Assembly (NCBI GenBank): GCA_947071955.1
Contig: CAMTGL010000054.1
Coordinates: 1-10,531, forward strand
Length of the DNA stretch: 10,531 nt
Direction: 5' to 3'
Source of the DNA: an uncultured Plesiomonas sp.
GTDB taxonomy: Bacteria; Pseudomonadota; Gammaproteobacteria; Enterobacterales; CAMTGL01
The translations under genes and the position numbers were made by a program. Positions 1 through 7,455 of this stretch are shown in pieces (position 1 is the first letter of the stretch; every line of letters begins with the position of its first letter). The notes under the pieces are model-generated. The model had not been told where the DNA came from and made no database searches. It saw only the letters and a program-made list of their open reading frames with translations.

Positions 1-1204
1 CTTCAAGTGATAACGTCAGAGCACCTTCTGTTTGTTGCAGAATTTGGCTCTCATCTAACACCGTAAACTGGTTAACCGGTGAGCCCTCTCCGGGGATAAG
101 CTGCAATGTCGGCCCAGTAAGTAAACTGCTAATACCCGCAGGGTTTGCCAGTGAAAATGCGGCCTTTTCAAGCTTGATATGTGTATCGGTACGTAATAAC
201 TCTTTAATTGAGGGATCAACAACCATCACTCCGGCAACAGAGCCTTTTTTATCCAGCGTCAGATCGGTTAATACGCCCACCTTTAGCCCCTGATACATCA
301 GCGGTGTACTACCGGCTTTTAGCCCGTTTGCACTTGGAAATGTTAACGCAATTTTTAGCCCGCGCTGGCTGGCTGCCAGATCCGGATAGAGAGGGTAAGT
401 TGAATCATCGTTGGCTTCTGCACCACTGGCTGGAGAGTCAAAAGCTATTGCTCCGTTAATCAGCGCATTGAGGCTTTCTAACTTAATTGATGCTCCTGCA
501 AGGCTGATATCGGCTTGTACGCCGCTGGTATTCCAAAAACGTGAGTTGGCTTTCACCAAATGTGCGAACCGTTTTTCAATCAGAATATCAACGATCACTC
601 CTTCATTATCGGCGGCGATACGGTAATCATTCACACTGCCTACCGGTATTTTACGGTAATACACCTGTGATCCGGTTGACAGAGAACCTAAATCTTCGGT
701 TTTCAAGTGAATTTGTAAATCACCGTTATATTCACGGTAGCGTGGTGGCGTAGAGAGTGCGGTAAAGGTACTGGCATATGCCCCACTGCCGGGTAGCATA
801 TTGATATAATTACCTGAAACCAGTGCATCTAAACCGGAAATACCGGCAAATGAGGCTTTGGGAGTGACCAACCAAAACTGCGTGTCTTGATGCAACGTGT
901 CTGATGCCTGACTATAAATATCCGCTGTAACGGTCACGCCTTTCAGATCGGTTGCCAGCGTGACTTTTCGCACCATACCTACCTCCAACCCCTGAAAGCG
1001 AATTGGCGTACGGTTTGGCACTATCCCCGAGGCAGAGCTAAAGTGAATGGTGATCTGTTCACCCTGTTCACGCAGCGTGTAATAAACCAAGCTCAACGCA
1101 ATCGTCACGGCAATGATCGGTAAAATCCAGAACGGCGAGATACGGCGTTTGGTTTTAACTGTCGCCATCTCAGGTTCAGATAATGGAGTATTAGTCTTTT
1201 GCAT
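1..1204 (-). CDS. letB (yebT): LetB/YebT, MCE-domain envelope lipid-transport protein (partial, C-terminus outside window)
   Basis: In the LetB family, stacked hexameric MCE rings form a hydrophobic tunnel across the periplasm, anchored in the inner membrane and partnered with LetA. The visible N-terminal 401 codons read without a stop. They show a basic cytoplasmic start, one membrane helix at about residues 25-44, then three repeated MCE units and the start of a fourth. The units carry recurring motifs of the type GIVPNRTPIRFQGLEVG, GSLSTGSQVYYRKIPVG and GLKAGSTPLMYQGLKVG. E. coli LetB is about 880 residues with seven MCE domains, so over half lies beyond the left edge. The ATG at 1204 is preceded by a GGGA box 5 bases away and overlaps the end of letA by 14 bases, which suggests translational coupling. 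A later ATG at codon 13 is possible. The close alternative, PqiB, has only three MCE domains, and the sequence here resembles YebT more closely. Confidence 0.93.
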   Translation of the reverse strand, partial: MQKTNTPLSEPEMATVKTKRRISPFWILPIIAVTIALSLVYYTLREQGEQITIHFSSASGIVPNRTPIRFQGLEVGMVRKVTLATDLKGVTVTADIYSQASDTLHQDTQFWLVTPKASFAGISGLDALVSGNYINMLPGSGAYASTFTALSTPPRYREYNGDLQIHLKTEDLGSLSTGSQVYYRKIPVGSVNDYRIAADNEGVIVDILIEKRFAHLVKANSRFWNTSGVQADISLAGASIKLESLNALINGAIAFDSPASGAEANDDSTYPLYPDLAASQRGLKIALTFPSANGLKAGSTPLMYQGLKVGVLTDLTLDKKGSVAGVMVVDPSIKELLRTDTHIKLEKAAFSLANPAGISSLLTGPTLQLIPGEGSPVNQFTVLDESQILQQTEGALTLSLE

Positions 1205-2435
1205 GAACATCCCAGATTAAACGGGTATCAAACCATTCCGCAGCTATCATCGTCAGATACACTGCAGCACCAAAAAAGAACGCCGCCGGGCCTAAGGTAA
1301 ACGAAAGGATCTGATCGCGATCAACCAAAGACATCATCAGCGCCAGAACAAACAGATCCAGCATTGACCAGCGGCCAATCACCGCAACAAATTTAAATAG
1401 CGCTAAGCGCTGGCGTTTATAACCACGTAAATTGAATTGTACCGACACTAGCAGAGCGAGCATGACCATCACTTTGGTGAGCGGTACTAAAATACTGGCC
1501 ACAAAGACAATCGTGGCAATCGGGATATTGTCTGACTGTACCAGCGTGATAATTCCAGACATGATAGTGTCTTCTACCCGAGTACCGCGTACATACAACA
1601 CAGAGATGGGTAAAAAATTGGCGGGAAGCAGCATAATGATTGCAGCCAGCACTGCGGCCCACGCCTTTTGTAAACTCTGCTTATAGCGGTAGCGCATTTT
1701 CATTAAACAGCGCGGGCAGCGGCCTGCCGAGTTAGGCTCTCCGTGATAGTGACAATATACGCAAAAATCAACGGGATCTGCTTGTAGCACGCTATTGGCT
1801 ATTTTTTGTGGTACTGCTATTTTCTGTGGATAGTAGCGTTGCCAAAGTTGTGCAGCATTAAAATGAATCAGCAGCAGCGTAAACAGCAACACCAGAAAAA
1901 AGAAGGGTAATAAGCCAAATCCGGCACTGAGCTGAGCATAATCTCGGATTTTAAATGCAGTGACTCCCAGAGCCAAAAGGTATACATCCAACATCGCCCA
2001 TTCGTGCAATTTACCTAGTACCAGTAAGCAGGGGCGTAGTGAGCCGCCAAACCGTCGGGCAAGCCACAGGTAGAATATCCCTCCGGCAAACAGAAGCGGG
2101 GCAACAATGGCACAAAACAGCACCAGCGTAGCCGTAACAGGAAAACCCTGCCATGCCATTTGCCAAATCCCTTCCCACACAGAGGCGGTAATATCTACAC
2201 CAAACAGATTAATCTCAAGCAGAGGTCGAGTGAAGGCCAGTGGCATCAGAATTAAAATGGCAAGGGCGACGGCAGCTAAACGGTTTAAAGACCAATCGCG
2301 CCCGTATGCAATAACAGACATACAGCGTGGACACTGCGCATTTTGATTCCGTTTAAGTGGCGGAAGTTGGGTTCGATAATCACAACAAACACAGCGCGTG
2401 GTTTTATTGTTCATCGTTGTTTTTAACACTGGCAT
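1191..2435 (-). CDS. letA (yebS): LetA/YebS, PqiA-family inner-membrane protein
   Basis: This 414-residue integral membrane protein is the inner-membrane partner of LetB in lipid trafficking between the two membranes. E. coli YebS is about 427 residues. The protein is two tandem PqiA domains. Each starts with a zinc-ribbon-like four-cysteine cluster: Cys15/Cys18 with Cys35/Cys38, then a second pair of pairs in CVYC and CPRC near residues 225-245. Each cluster is followed by several hydrophobic helices, probably four per domain. The motifs WSMLDLFV and WAMLDVYL, the equivalent MLD segments of the two halves, reveal the internal duplication. The start ATG at 2435 has only a weak upstream purine stretch, and Met8 at 2414 is an alternative without a better ribosome site. 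The gene is first in a two-gene minus-strand operon and overlaps letB by 14 bases. Confidence 0.93.
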   Translation of the reverse strand: MPVLKTTMNNKTTRCVCCDYRTQLPPLKRNQNAQCPRCMSVIAYGRDWSLNRLAAVALAILILMPLAFTRPLLEINLFGVDITASVWEGIWQMAWQGFPVTATLVLFCAIVAPLLFAGGIFYLWLARRFGGSLRPCLLVLGKLHEWAMLDVYLLALGVTAFKIRDYAQLSAGFGLLPFFFLVLLFTLLLIHFNAAQLWQRYYPQKIAVPQKIANSVLQADPVDFCVYCHYHGEPNSAGRCPRCLMKMRYRYKQSLQKAWAAVLAAIIMLLPANFLPISVLYVRGTRVEDTIMSGIITLVQSDNIPIATIVFVASILVPLTKVMVMLALLVSVQFNLRGYKRQRLALFKFVAVIGRWSMLDLFVLALMMSLVDRDQILSFTLGPAAFFFGAAVYLTMIAAEWFDTRLIWDVHAKD

Positions 2436-2747
2436 AGCCGTTATTCTACCCGAGATTGTGTTGGAGTTCGCGCTCTTGCTTGTTATCAGTAGGAAATTGC
2501 GGAGTTATTCATATTCCACCCTGTATTTTGAGCTCTTTTAATAAAAAACGTATCTGTGGGAAGAGAGCACAGGGGCGAAAAAACATATTTGTTCTACGGC
2601 TTTTGCGCTGAGAGTCACTAATTTATTTTTATTAAATAGACCTTATCAGGGCAAATAAAAGCATAAAAAAGGAATTCCGGATTGATCCTACCCTATATTA
2701 CCGTATAACCTATTTTGCGTGTTACGATTTATTAACAAAGGGCTATA
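2436..2747. other. Divergent intergenic region between letA and msrC
   Basis: This 312-base AT-rich gap has no convincing ORF on either strand. It must carry the start signals for letAB (leftward) and msrC (rightward). A good sigma-70 candidate is visible only for msrC, at 2682-2709. I found no clear promoter for letAB. A weak inverted pair (GCTCTT near 2530 with AAGAGAGC near 2561) is too imperfect to call a terminator. Confidence 0.6.
2682..2709 (+). promoter_or_regulatory. Candidate sigma-70 promoter for msrC
   Basis: A -35-like TTGATC (2682-2687) and a -10-like TATAAC (2704-2709) are separated by 16 bases. Transcription would start near 2716, about 30 bases before the msrC ATG. This is a consensus match by eye in an AT-rich gap, with no experimental support. 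A second TATAAT (2744-2749) overlaps the ATG itself and would be too late to serve this gene. Confidence 0.45.
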
Positions 2748-3242
2748 ATGTTTGAGTGTAGTGAAGTCAGTGTGTCTGAACGTACCGCGTTTTACCGTAT
2801 TTTACACCGAGATCTGTTCGCCTTGCTTGAAGGTGAAACCGATCTGATAGCAATCTTAGCCAATACCAGTGCCCTGCTTAACGAACGGTTACTCGACATC
2901 AACTGGGTAGGTTTCTATCTTTTAAAAGCAGAACAGCTGGTATTAGGCCCTTTTCAGGGGCGCGTAGCCTGTACCCGAATCCCGTATGGAAAAGGGGTCT
3001 GTGGAAGTGCACTACAACAGCAACAGACCCTGCGGATAGAGGATGTACACCAGTTCGCTGGCCATATCGCCTGTGATGCACGTAGCCGTGCAGAGATAGT
3101 CATCCCGTTGCAGATAAAGGGGCATTATTCGGCGGTTTTAGACATTGATAGCCCGACTCTCGGACGTTTTAGCATTGAAGATCAACAGGGTTTAGAAAAA
3201 ATAGTCATTGATTTAAGTGCACTCTTAAGCGTTGATGCGTAG
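2748..3242 (+). CDS. msrC: Free methionine-(R)-sulfoxide reductase
   Basis: This 164-residue cytosolic GAF-domain enzyme reduces free (not protein-bound) methionine-R-sulfoxide, with thioredoxin regenerating it in the known family members. E. coli MsrC/YebR has a similar length. The diagnostic residues are present: Cys75, Cys85 and Cys109, with the family's 10- and 24-residue spacing, in contexts VACTRIP, GVCGSA and HIACDA. The motifs DINWVGFYLL, LGPFQG and VLDIDSPTLGRF complete the signature. The start at 2748 follows an AAAGGG box at good spacing. It gives an N-terminus about ten residues longer than the E. coli protein as I recall it. The gene opens the msrC-proQ-prc cluster and runs divergently from letAB. 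proQ follows after 80 bases. Confidence 0.95.
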   Translation: MFECSEVSVSERTAFYRILHRDLFALLEGETDLIAILANTSALLNERLLDINWVGFYLLKAEQLVLGPFQGRVACTRIPYGKGVCGSALQQQQTLRIEDVHQFAGHIACDARSRAEIVIPLQIKGHYSAVLDIDSPTLGRFSIEDQQGLEKIVIDLSALLSVDA

Positions 3243-3250
3243 CTTTTATG

Positions 3251-3278
3251 GAACAGGGCACTATAATACTGCCTGTTC
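3251..3278 (+). promoter_or_regulatory. Dyad symmetry enclosing a TATAAT box upstream of proQ
   Basis: The arms GAACAGGGCA (3251-3260) and TGCCTGTTC (3270-3278) are complementary apart from one bulged G. They enclose TATAAT at 3262-3267. This could be a -10 box for a proQ promoter inside an operator-like palindrome, or simply an RNA hairpin in the msrC-proQ spacer. No good -35 lies at 16-18 bases, and the only TTGATG upstream is 24 bases away. There is no T-run after it, so it is not an ordinary terminator. Confidence 0.35.
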
Positions 3279-3322
3279 ATGCCTGCGCCTGTCGGCGTTA
3301 AAGTAGTAATTCAGGACTTTTC

Positions 3323-3985
3323 ATGGAAAATCAACAGAAGCTGACCAGTAGCAAAGAAGTTATCGCCTATCTGGCAGAGCGTTTCCCTAAATGCTTCATC
3401 CTTGAAGGCGAAGCTCGCCCTCTGAAAATTGGTATATTTCAAGACGTAGTTTCACACTTAGGGGATACCCCGCTAGTAAGTAAAACTCAGCTGCGATCAG
3501 CTTTGCGTCAATACACCTCTAGCTGGCGTTACCTGCACGGTGCAAAAGCCGGAGCACAGCGTGTCGATCTCGATGGCGCTGATTGTGGTGAACTTGAACA
3601 ACAACACGTTGATCACGCACGTACCCAGTTAGAAGAAGCAAAAGCACGCGTAAAAGCAAAACGTGCGGCTGCCAAAAAAGAAGAGGGTGATAAGCCAGCG
3701 GCTCGCCGTCCTCGTCCAGAGAACAAGCGTGCTGCTGATGCACGTAAACCCGAAGCCCGTAAACCGAAGCCTTCTCGGCCTGTAGCAGTACCTAAAGCTG
3801 ACGTTGCGGAAGTAAAAGTACAAAGCGTTGAAATTGCTCAACTTAGCGTTGGTCAGGCGATTAAAGTGCGTGCCGGTAAAGGCTTGATGGATGCGACCGT
3901 ATTGGAAATTGCCAAAGACGGTGCTCGTGTTCAGCTAACCTCCGGTTTGGCAATGATTGTTCGGGCTGAGCATTTGCTCGCCTGA
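3323..3985 (+). CDS. proQ: RNA chaperone ProQ
   Basis: ProQ is a cytosolic global RNA-binding protein that stabilises and matches small RNAs and mRNA 3' ends. It is also needed for full expression of the osmolyte transporter ProP. The 220 residues (E. coli, 232) fall into the usual three parts. A FinO/ProQ domain covers about residues 1-120, with RFPKCFILEGEARPLKIGI and the SWRYLHGA segment. A linker rich in Lys, Arg, Ala and Pro covers about 120-165. A C-terminal Tudor/KOW-like domain covers about 172-220, with VGQAIKVRAGKGLMDATVLE and the conserved MIVRAEHL end. An AGGA box at 3313-3316 supports the start. prc begins 20 bases after the stop, so the two are probably cotranscribed. The linker is somewhat shorter than in E. 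coli. Confidence 0.96.
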   Translation: MENQQKLTSSKEVIAYLAERFPKCFILEGEARPLKIGIFQDVVSHLGDTPLVSKTQLRSALRQYTSSWRYLHGAKAGAQRVDLDGADCGELEQQHVDHARTQLEEAKARVKAKRAAAKKEEGDKPAARRPRPENKRAADARKPEARKPKPSRPVAVPKADVAEVKVQSVEIAQLSVGQAIKVRAGKGLMDATVLEIAKDGARVQLTSGLAMIVRAEHLLA

Positions 3986-4005
3986 GGCGGAGACAGAAGC
4001 AAGGC

Positions 4006-6027
4006 ATGAAAAATTTGTTTCGAGTAACTGCAGCGGCTAGCATTTTGCTGGCCTGCTGGACGCAGGCTGCTGAGCCGAAATATGCTTTGAGCAGCATTCC
4101 CGTATTGACCCCTGAGATGCAACACTCTACAGCGGAAAAGCGGATCACTGCTCGCTTTACCCGTTCGCACTATCGTCAATTTGATTTAAACAGTGAGTTT
4201 TCAGATAAGATCTTTGATCGTTATCTGAAAATGCTTGATTACAATCACAATGTTTTCTTGCAATCAGACATTGCGTTATTCTCAGCGCAGCGTGATAACC
4301 TCAATAATGAGTTAAAAGAGGGGAAGCTCGATACCGCTTATGCGTTATTCAATCTTTCGCAAAAACGCCGTTATGAACGTTATCAATATGCACTAACGCT
4401 GCTTGATAAGCCGATGCGTTTTGATGGTACTGATGTTTACGATATCGATCGAACCAAAACAGCGTGGCCTAAAAATACCGCAGAGCTTGATAAGCTGTGG
4501 TACGAAAAAGTCAAATTTGATGCCTTGAGTCTGAAGCTGGCCGGTAAAGAGTGGCCGGCTATCCAAGAAACACTGACCAAGCGCTATAACTTTGCTATCC
4601 GGCGTTTAGCACAAACCAACAGTGAAGACGTCTTTTCCGCCTTCATGAATGCTTTTTCACGCGAAATTGACCCTCACACCAGCTACCTTTCTCCCCGTAA
4701 TGCAGAGCAGTTTAATAATGAAATGAACCTCTCTCTTGAAGGGATAGGGGCCGTGTTACAAGCTGATGACGATTACACCGTGATCCGCTCACTTGTTGCC
4801 GGTGGCCCTGCATCTACCAATAAAAGTATTGCCGTTGGCGATAAAATTATTGGCGTAGGTCAGGCCGGAAAAGAGATGGTTGATGTGATTGGCTGGCGGC
4901 TTGATGATGTTGTTGATCTGATCAAAGGGCCAAAGGGCAGTAAAGTTCGCTTGCAAGTGTTGCCAGCTGGGAAAGACAGTAAAGCCAAAGAAGTGGTTCT
5001 GGTGCGCGATAAAATTCGCCTCGAAGATCGTGCCGCGAAAGCGACAGTGAAAGAGGTTAATGGCCAGAAAGTGGGTGTTATTGACATTCCAAGCTTCTAT
5101 GTCGGTTTGAGCGAAGATGTGAAGGCGCGTTTACAAGAGTTGCGCGATAAAAATGTTGCTGGTGTTGTGGTTGATTTGCGCGGTAACGGTGGCGGTGCGC
5201 TGACAGAGGCAACTGCATTGAGTGGGTTATTTATCCCTCAAGGGCCGGTAGTACAAGTGCGCGATAGCTATGGCCGTATCAAAGTTAATTCAGATACTGA
5301 TGGCATCTCATATTATGACGGCCCATTAACCGTGTTGGTAGATAGATTCAGTGCCTCGGCCTCTGAGATATTTGCTGCCGCGATGCAAGATTATGGCCGT
5401 GCTTTAATTGTGGGTGAAAACACCTTTGGTAAAGGCACAGTGCAGCAGCATCGCTCGCTGAATCATATCTATGATTTGTTTGATAAACCACTTGGGCATG
5501 TGCAATATACGATTCAGAAGTTTTACCGTATCAATGGCGGAAGTACACAACATAAAGGGGTTGCACCTGATATTGTGATGCCAACCGGCGTTGATCCGGC
5601 AGATACGGGCGAGTCTTTTGAAGATAATGCACTGCCGTGGGACAGCATTGACGCTGTGACCTTTGATAAAGCGGGTTCACCGACCTCATTTGTAACGGTG
5701 TTAACGCAACAGCATCAGGCGCGTATTGCAAAAGATCCTGAGTTTGCCTATATCCTTGACGATATCGCGCAATACAAGATCCTCAAAGCCAAAGAGAACA
5801 AGATCTCCTTGAATCTGGCCGAACGGCAAAAAGAGAATCACGAGGAAGACGCTCTGCGTTTGAAACGTGTGAATGAGCGTTTGGTGCGTGCAGGGAAAAA
5901 ACCGGTTAAGTCTCTTGATGCTATCCCAAAAGATTATCAAGATCCTGATCCTTACATGGATGAAACCGTGAAGATCACATTGGATTTGGCAAAAGATCAG
6001 TCTGCAACGGTAAAAAAAGCGTCATAA
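4006..6027 (+). CDS. prc: Tail-specific periplasmic protease Prc (Tsp, C-terminal processing peptidase)
   Basis: Prc is a serine endopeptidase that degrades periplasmic proteins from nonpolar C-termini and processes the cell-wall synthase FtsI. In E. coli it works with NlpI to control the murein hydrolase MepS. The 673 residues (E. coli, 682) comprise an export signal (about 1-22), a helical N-domain, a PDZ domain (about 240-325, beginning LEGIGAVLQ), the S41 peptidase core with RGNGGGALTEA near residue 392, and a C-terminal helical region. The catalytic Ser451 lies in RFSASASEIF and Lys476 in FGKGT, with Asp462 between them, at E. coli spacing. The segment after LNHIYD is about five residues shorter than in E. 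coli. The signal peptide contains LLAC with Cys17, a possible lipobox. The ribosome site is poor: AAGG lies only one base from the ATG. A strong terminator follows 80 bases later. Confidence 0.96.
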   Translation: MKNLFRVTAAASILLACWTQAAEPKYALSSIPVLTPEMQHSTAEKRITARFTRSHYRQFDLNSEFSDKIFDRYLKMLDYNHNVFLQSDIALFSAQRDNLNNELKEGKLDTAYALFNLSQKRRYERYQYALTLLDKPMRFDGTDVYDIDRTKTAWPKNTAELDKLWYEKVKFDALSLKLAGKEWPAIQETLTKRYNFAIRRLAQTNSEDVFSAFMNAFSREIDPHTSYLSPRNAEQFNNEMNLSLEGIGAVLQADDDYTVIRSLVAGGPASTNKSIAVGDKIIGVGQAGKEMVDVIGWRLDDVVDLIKGPKGSKVRLQVLPAGKDSKAKEVVLVRDKIRLEDRAAKATVKEVNGQKVGVIDIPSFYVGLSEDVKARLQELRDKNVAGVVVDLRGNGGGALTEATALSGLFIPQGPVVQVRDSYGRIKVNSDTDGISYYDGPLTVLVDRFSASASEIFAAAMQDYGRALIVGENTFGKGTVQQHRSLNHIYDLFDKPLGHVQYTIQKFYRINGGSTQHKGVAPDIVMPTGVDPADTGESFEDNALPWDSIDAVTFDKAGSPTSFVTVLTQQHQARIAKDPEFAYILDDIAQYKILKAKENKISLNLAERQKENHEEDALRLKRVNERLVRAGKKPVKSLDAIPKDYQDPDPYMDETVKITLDLAKDQSATVKKAS

Positions 6028-6108
6028 CAGACGATGCTGTACACCACTGTTATTCGTGGTTATAAAGCAGATGTAATGTTAGATGCCTTGTTTCGAATAG
6101 TTCCACAC

Positions 6109-6134
6109 AAGCCCCGATATATCGGGGCTTTTTT
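6109..6134 (+). terminator. Rho-independent terminator after prc
   Basis: A perfect 22-base palindrome (6109-6130) has arms built on AAGCCCCGAT and ends in a run of six T (6129-6134). GC-rich stem plus T-run is the classic intrinsic terminator, and it closes the msrC-proQ-prc unit. An A-pair on the left side is too short for strong termination in the reverse direction. Confidence 0.93.
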
Positions 6135-6441
6135 ACGCGATAACCCTTTCAAATCTCTTATTATCCTCATCGACTATTCTTACCAACACGCTATTTAAAA
6201 TATCTCTTTTTCTCTTTATTTCTTTAATATTTGCGGTGAAAAAAGTCAGGAATGACTAACGTGAATATATCAGCTTATCAATCTGTTTTTCTGGTCACTG
6301 ATGTGTTGCTATGCCACCGGTTTTGCAGCAGCAAAGCTATCAGCGGATGTGCAGGTGCTAGCGGGTCTTGGATGTGACGGTGACTCCCTGATAATGGTTG
6401 TTCCGTATTCTTGCGCACAATGCGTAGTGAATGGAGGTTTT
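6135..6441. other. Intergenic region upstream of the small exported-protein gene
   Basis: The first part (to about 6240) is AT-rich and could hold a promoter, but I cannot assign hexamers with confidence. A small hairpin, AGTCA-ggaa-TGACT, sits near 6247-6260. The stretch 6301-6441 is open in frame with the downstream gene but is unlikely to be coding: it has no ribosome site, and the signal peptide and Shine-Dalgarno place the real start at 6442. No RNA gene or riboswitch was recognised. Confidence 0.5.
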
Positions 6442-7113
6442 ATGCTCCGACCCCTATCTGCTCTGACGCTGTCAGTGATTATGAGTTTTTCAACACCCAG
6501 CTATGCTGAACTTGATCAGTCACTTAACGCGTTTGATGAGCCCTATATTGTTGGTGATTGGTTCTGGCGGGCAAACGGAGGTGATGATATTACACTCGGT
6601 GAAATAAGCTACCGCAGCATGTCTATCCGTTTTGATTCGCATAACCGGTTCTTGTTTGTACTGCAACGCAGTGATGGAAAAAATGATGTGTGGCAGGGGG
6701 GCTATGACATCAACAGTGATGCATTGACACTTTTGCCTGAAGGGGATACCACGCAGCATTTATCTTTTAGCTTGAGCCAAAATCAGTTTGTGATGGGCAA
6801 TATTGTTTTTATGAAGTTACCGCCGAGCGAGTTGCTTGGCTCATGGCAAAGCGCACAAATTAGCGGTACTGATGTGATGCCGCAGGTCAATCATTTTGCG
6901 GTTAATTTTCACCCTGATTTCCAGTTTGAATCACAAAGTACTGGGAAAGATGGAAAATTACAGACGAACCGTGGTCTGTATATTTATGAAGGGAATGAAG
7001 TGGTACTGTTTTATGAAGACGGGCGGCAATCTCTCAATATCTCACAAGAGAATAATGAGCTGATTTTAAACGATAACTTATTCGACAGCCGGATTGCACT
7101 TGTTAAACGCTAA
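6442..7113 (+). CDS. Putative exported protein with two related beta-rich modules, function unknown
   Basis: I do not recognise this 223-residue protein. The start at 6442 is chosen because GGAGG (6433-6437) lies 4 bases upstream. The first 22 residues also form a clear type I signal peptide with cleavage after PSYA, so the protein should reach the periplasm or beyond. The mature part appears to be two tandem copies of one module. GDW (38-40) matches GSW (133-135). SIRFDSHNRFLF (61-72) matches AVNFHPDFQFES (153-164). GGYDINSDALTLL (86-98) matches GLYIYEGNEVVLF (178-190). LSFSLSQNQFVMGN (107-120) matches LNISQENNELILND (198-211). The alternating hydrophobic pattern suggests beta strands, perhaps lipocalin-like, which is inference. 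There are no cysteines in the mature protein. The gene stands alone between the prc terminator and the pntA leader. Confidence 0.8.
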   Translation: MLRPLSALTLSVIMSFSTPSYAELDQSLNAFDEPYIVGDWFWRANGGDDITLGEISYRSMSIRFDSHNRFLFVLQRSDGKNDVWQGGYDINSDALTLLPEGDTTQHLSFSLSQNQFVMGNIVFMKLPPSELLGSWQSAQISGTDVMPQVNHFAVNFHPDFQFESQSTGKDGKLQTNRGLYIYEGNEVVLFYEDGRQSLNISQENNELILNDNLFDSRIALVKR

Positions 7114-7146
7114 TATGCAATAATGTACTCATGTGATTTTTATCTG

Positions 7147-7192
7147 TGGTTAAATGCTTGCCGCAAAATCATTTTTGCCGAGTATTTAACCA
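7147..7192. other. Long imperfect hairpin downstream of the exported-protein gene
   Basis: The outer arms TGGTTAAATGCTTG (7147-7160) and CGAGTATTTAACCA (7179-7192) pair over 14 positions, two of them G-U. An inner stem, GCAAAA with TTTTGC, follows after a two-base bulge. The loop is about four bases. The hairpin starts 33 bases after the stop codon and is followed by TGATTTTG rather than a clean T-run. It could be a weak terminator or an RNA-stabilising 3' end, or a copy of a small dispersed repeat. Confidence 0.6.
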
Positions 7193-7390
7193 TGATTTTG
7201 CTATTTATCCCTCATGTTGTTGTGAATTCACTCAGTAACTTCTCATTCGACCTGTTATTAGTAGCTTATCGCTGTTAATTTCAGTAATTTAATTTCTAAA
7301 ATTTGAATGACGTTACGTCTTGGTTGTGAATACTGCGTAATAATATTTCACCATTCTTATTTTCGATTAACCTAAAGTACGTTGAGTGTT
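7193..7390. other. AT-rich intergenic stretch upstream of the pntA leader
   Basis: This stretch contains no ORF of note. It probably contains the pntAB promoter, but no hexamer pair at acceptable spacing stood out. A short perfect dyad, GACGTTACGTC (7309-7319), has the look of a half-site pair for a regulator. Its size is also compatible with chance. Confidence 0.4.
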
Positions 7391-7404
7391 AAGGAGGACA
7401 TGTC

Positions 7405-7434
7405 ATGCTGCATCAGAAGGAATATCAGGCTTAA
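7405..7434 (+). CDS. Possible 9-residue leader peptide upstream of pntA
   Basis: A perfect Shine-Dalgarno AAGGAGG (7391-7397) lies 7 bases before an ATG that opens the short ORF MLHQKEYQA. An overlapping ATG at 7400 would give a 14-residue peptide ending at 7444, but it sits only 2 bases from the Shine-Dalgarno. This ribosome site is better than that of any proven gene in the window. The peptide is not enriched for a single amino acid, so it does not look like a classical amino-acid attenuator. The ORF lies 124 bases before pntA. Whether it is translated cannot be judged from sequence alone. Confidence 0.35.
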   Translation: MLHQKEYQA

Positions 7435-7455
7435 TGCACGTTAAATCATACATAG

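Noticed and set aside
208..753. Three plus-strand ORFs of 70-83 codons
   Set aside because: They lie antisense to letB, whose frame is continuous and matches a known family. They have no ribosome sites and no recognisable protein features.
2744..2749. TATAAT overlapping the msrC start codon as a promoter
   Set aside because: Transcription from it would begin inside the gene. The box also arises from the Shine-Dalgarno and start context, and a better placed promoter lies at 2682-2709.
6247..6260. AGTCA-ggaa-TGACT hairpin with a T-run on the minus strand, as a leftward terminator
   Set aside because: The stem is only five pairs and no minus-strand gene ends nearby.
6301..6441. N-terminal extension of the exported protein, with a faint sugar-kinase-like look (AAAKLSADVQVLAGLGCDGD)
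   Set aside because: The resemblance is short and lacks any catalytic motif. The frame has no ribosome site, and the true start at 6442 has both a Shine-Dalgarno and a signal peptide. A decayed kinase fragment cannot be excluded but is unsupported.
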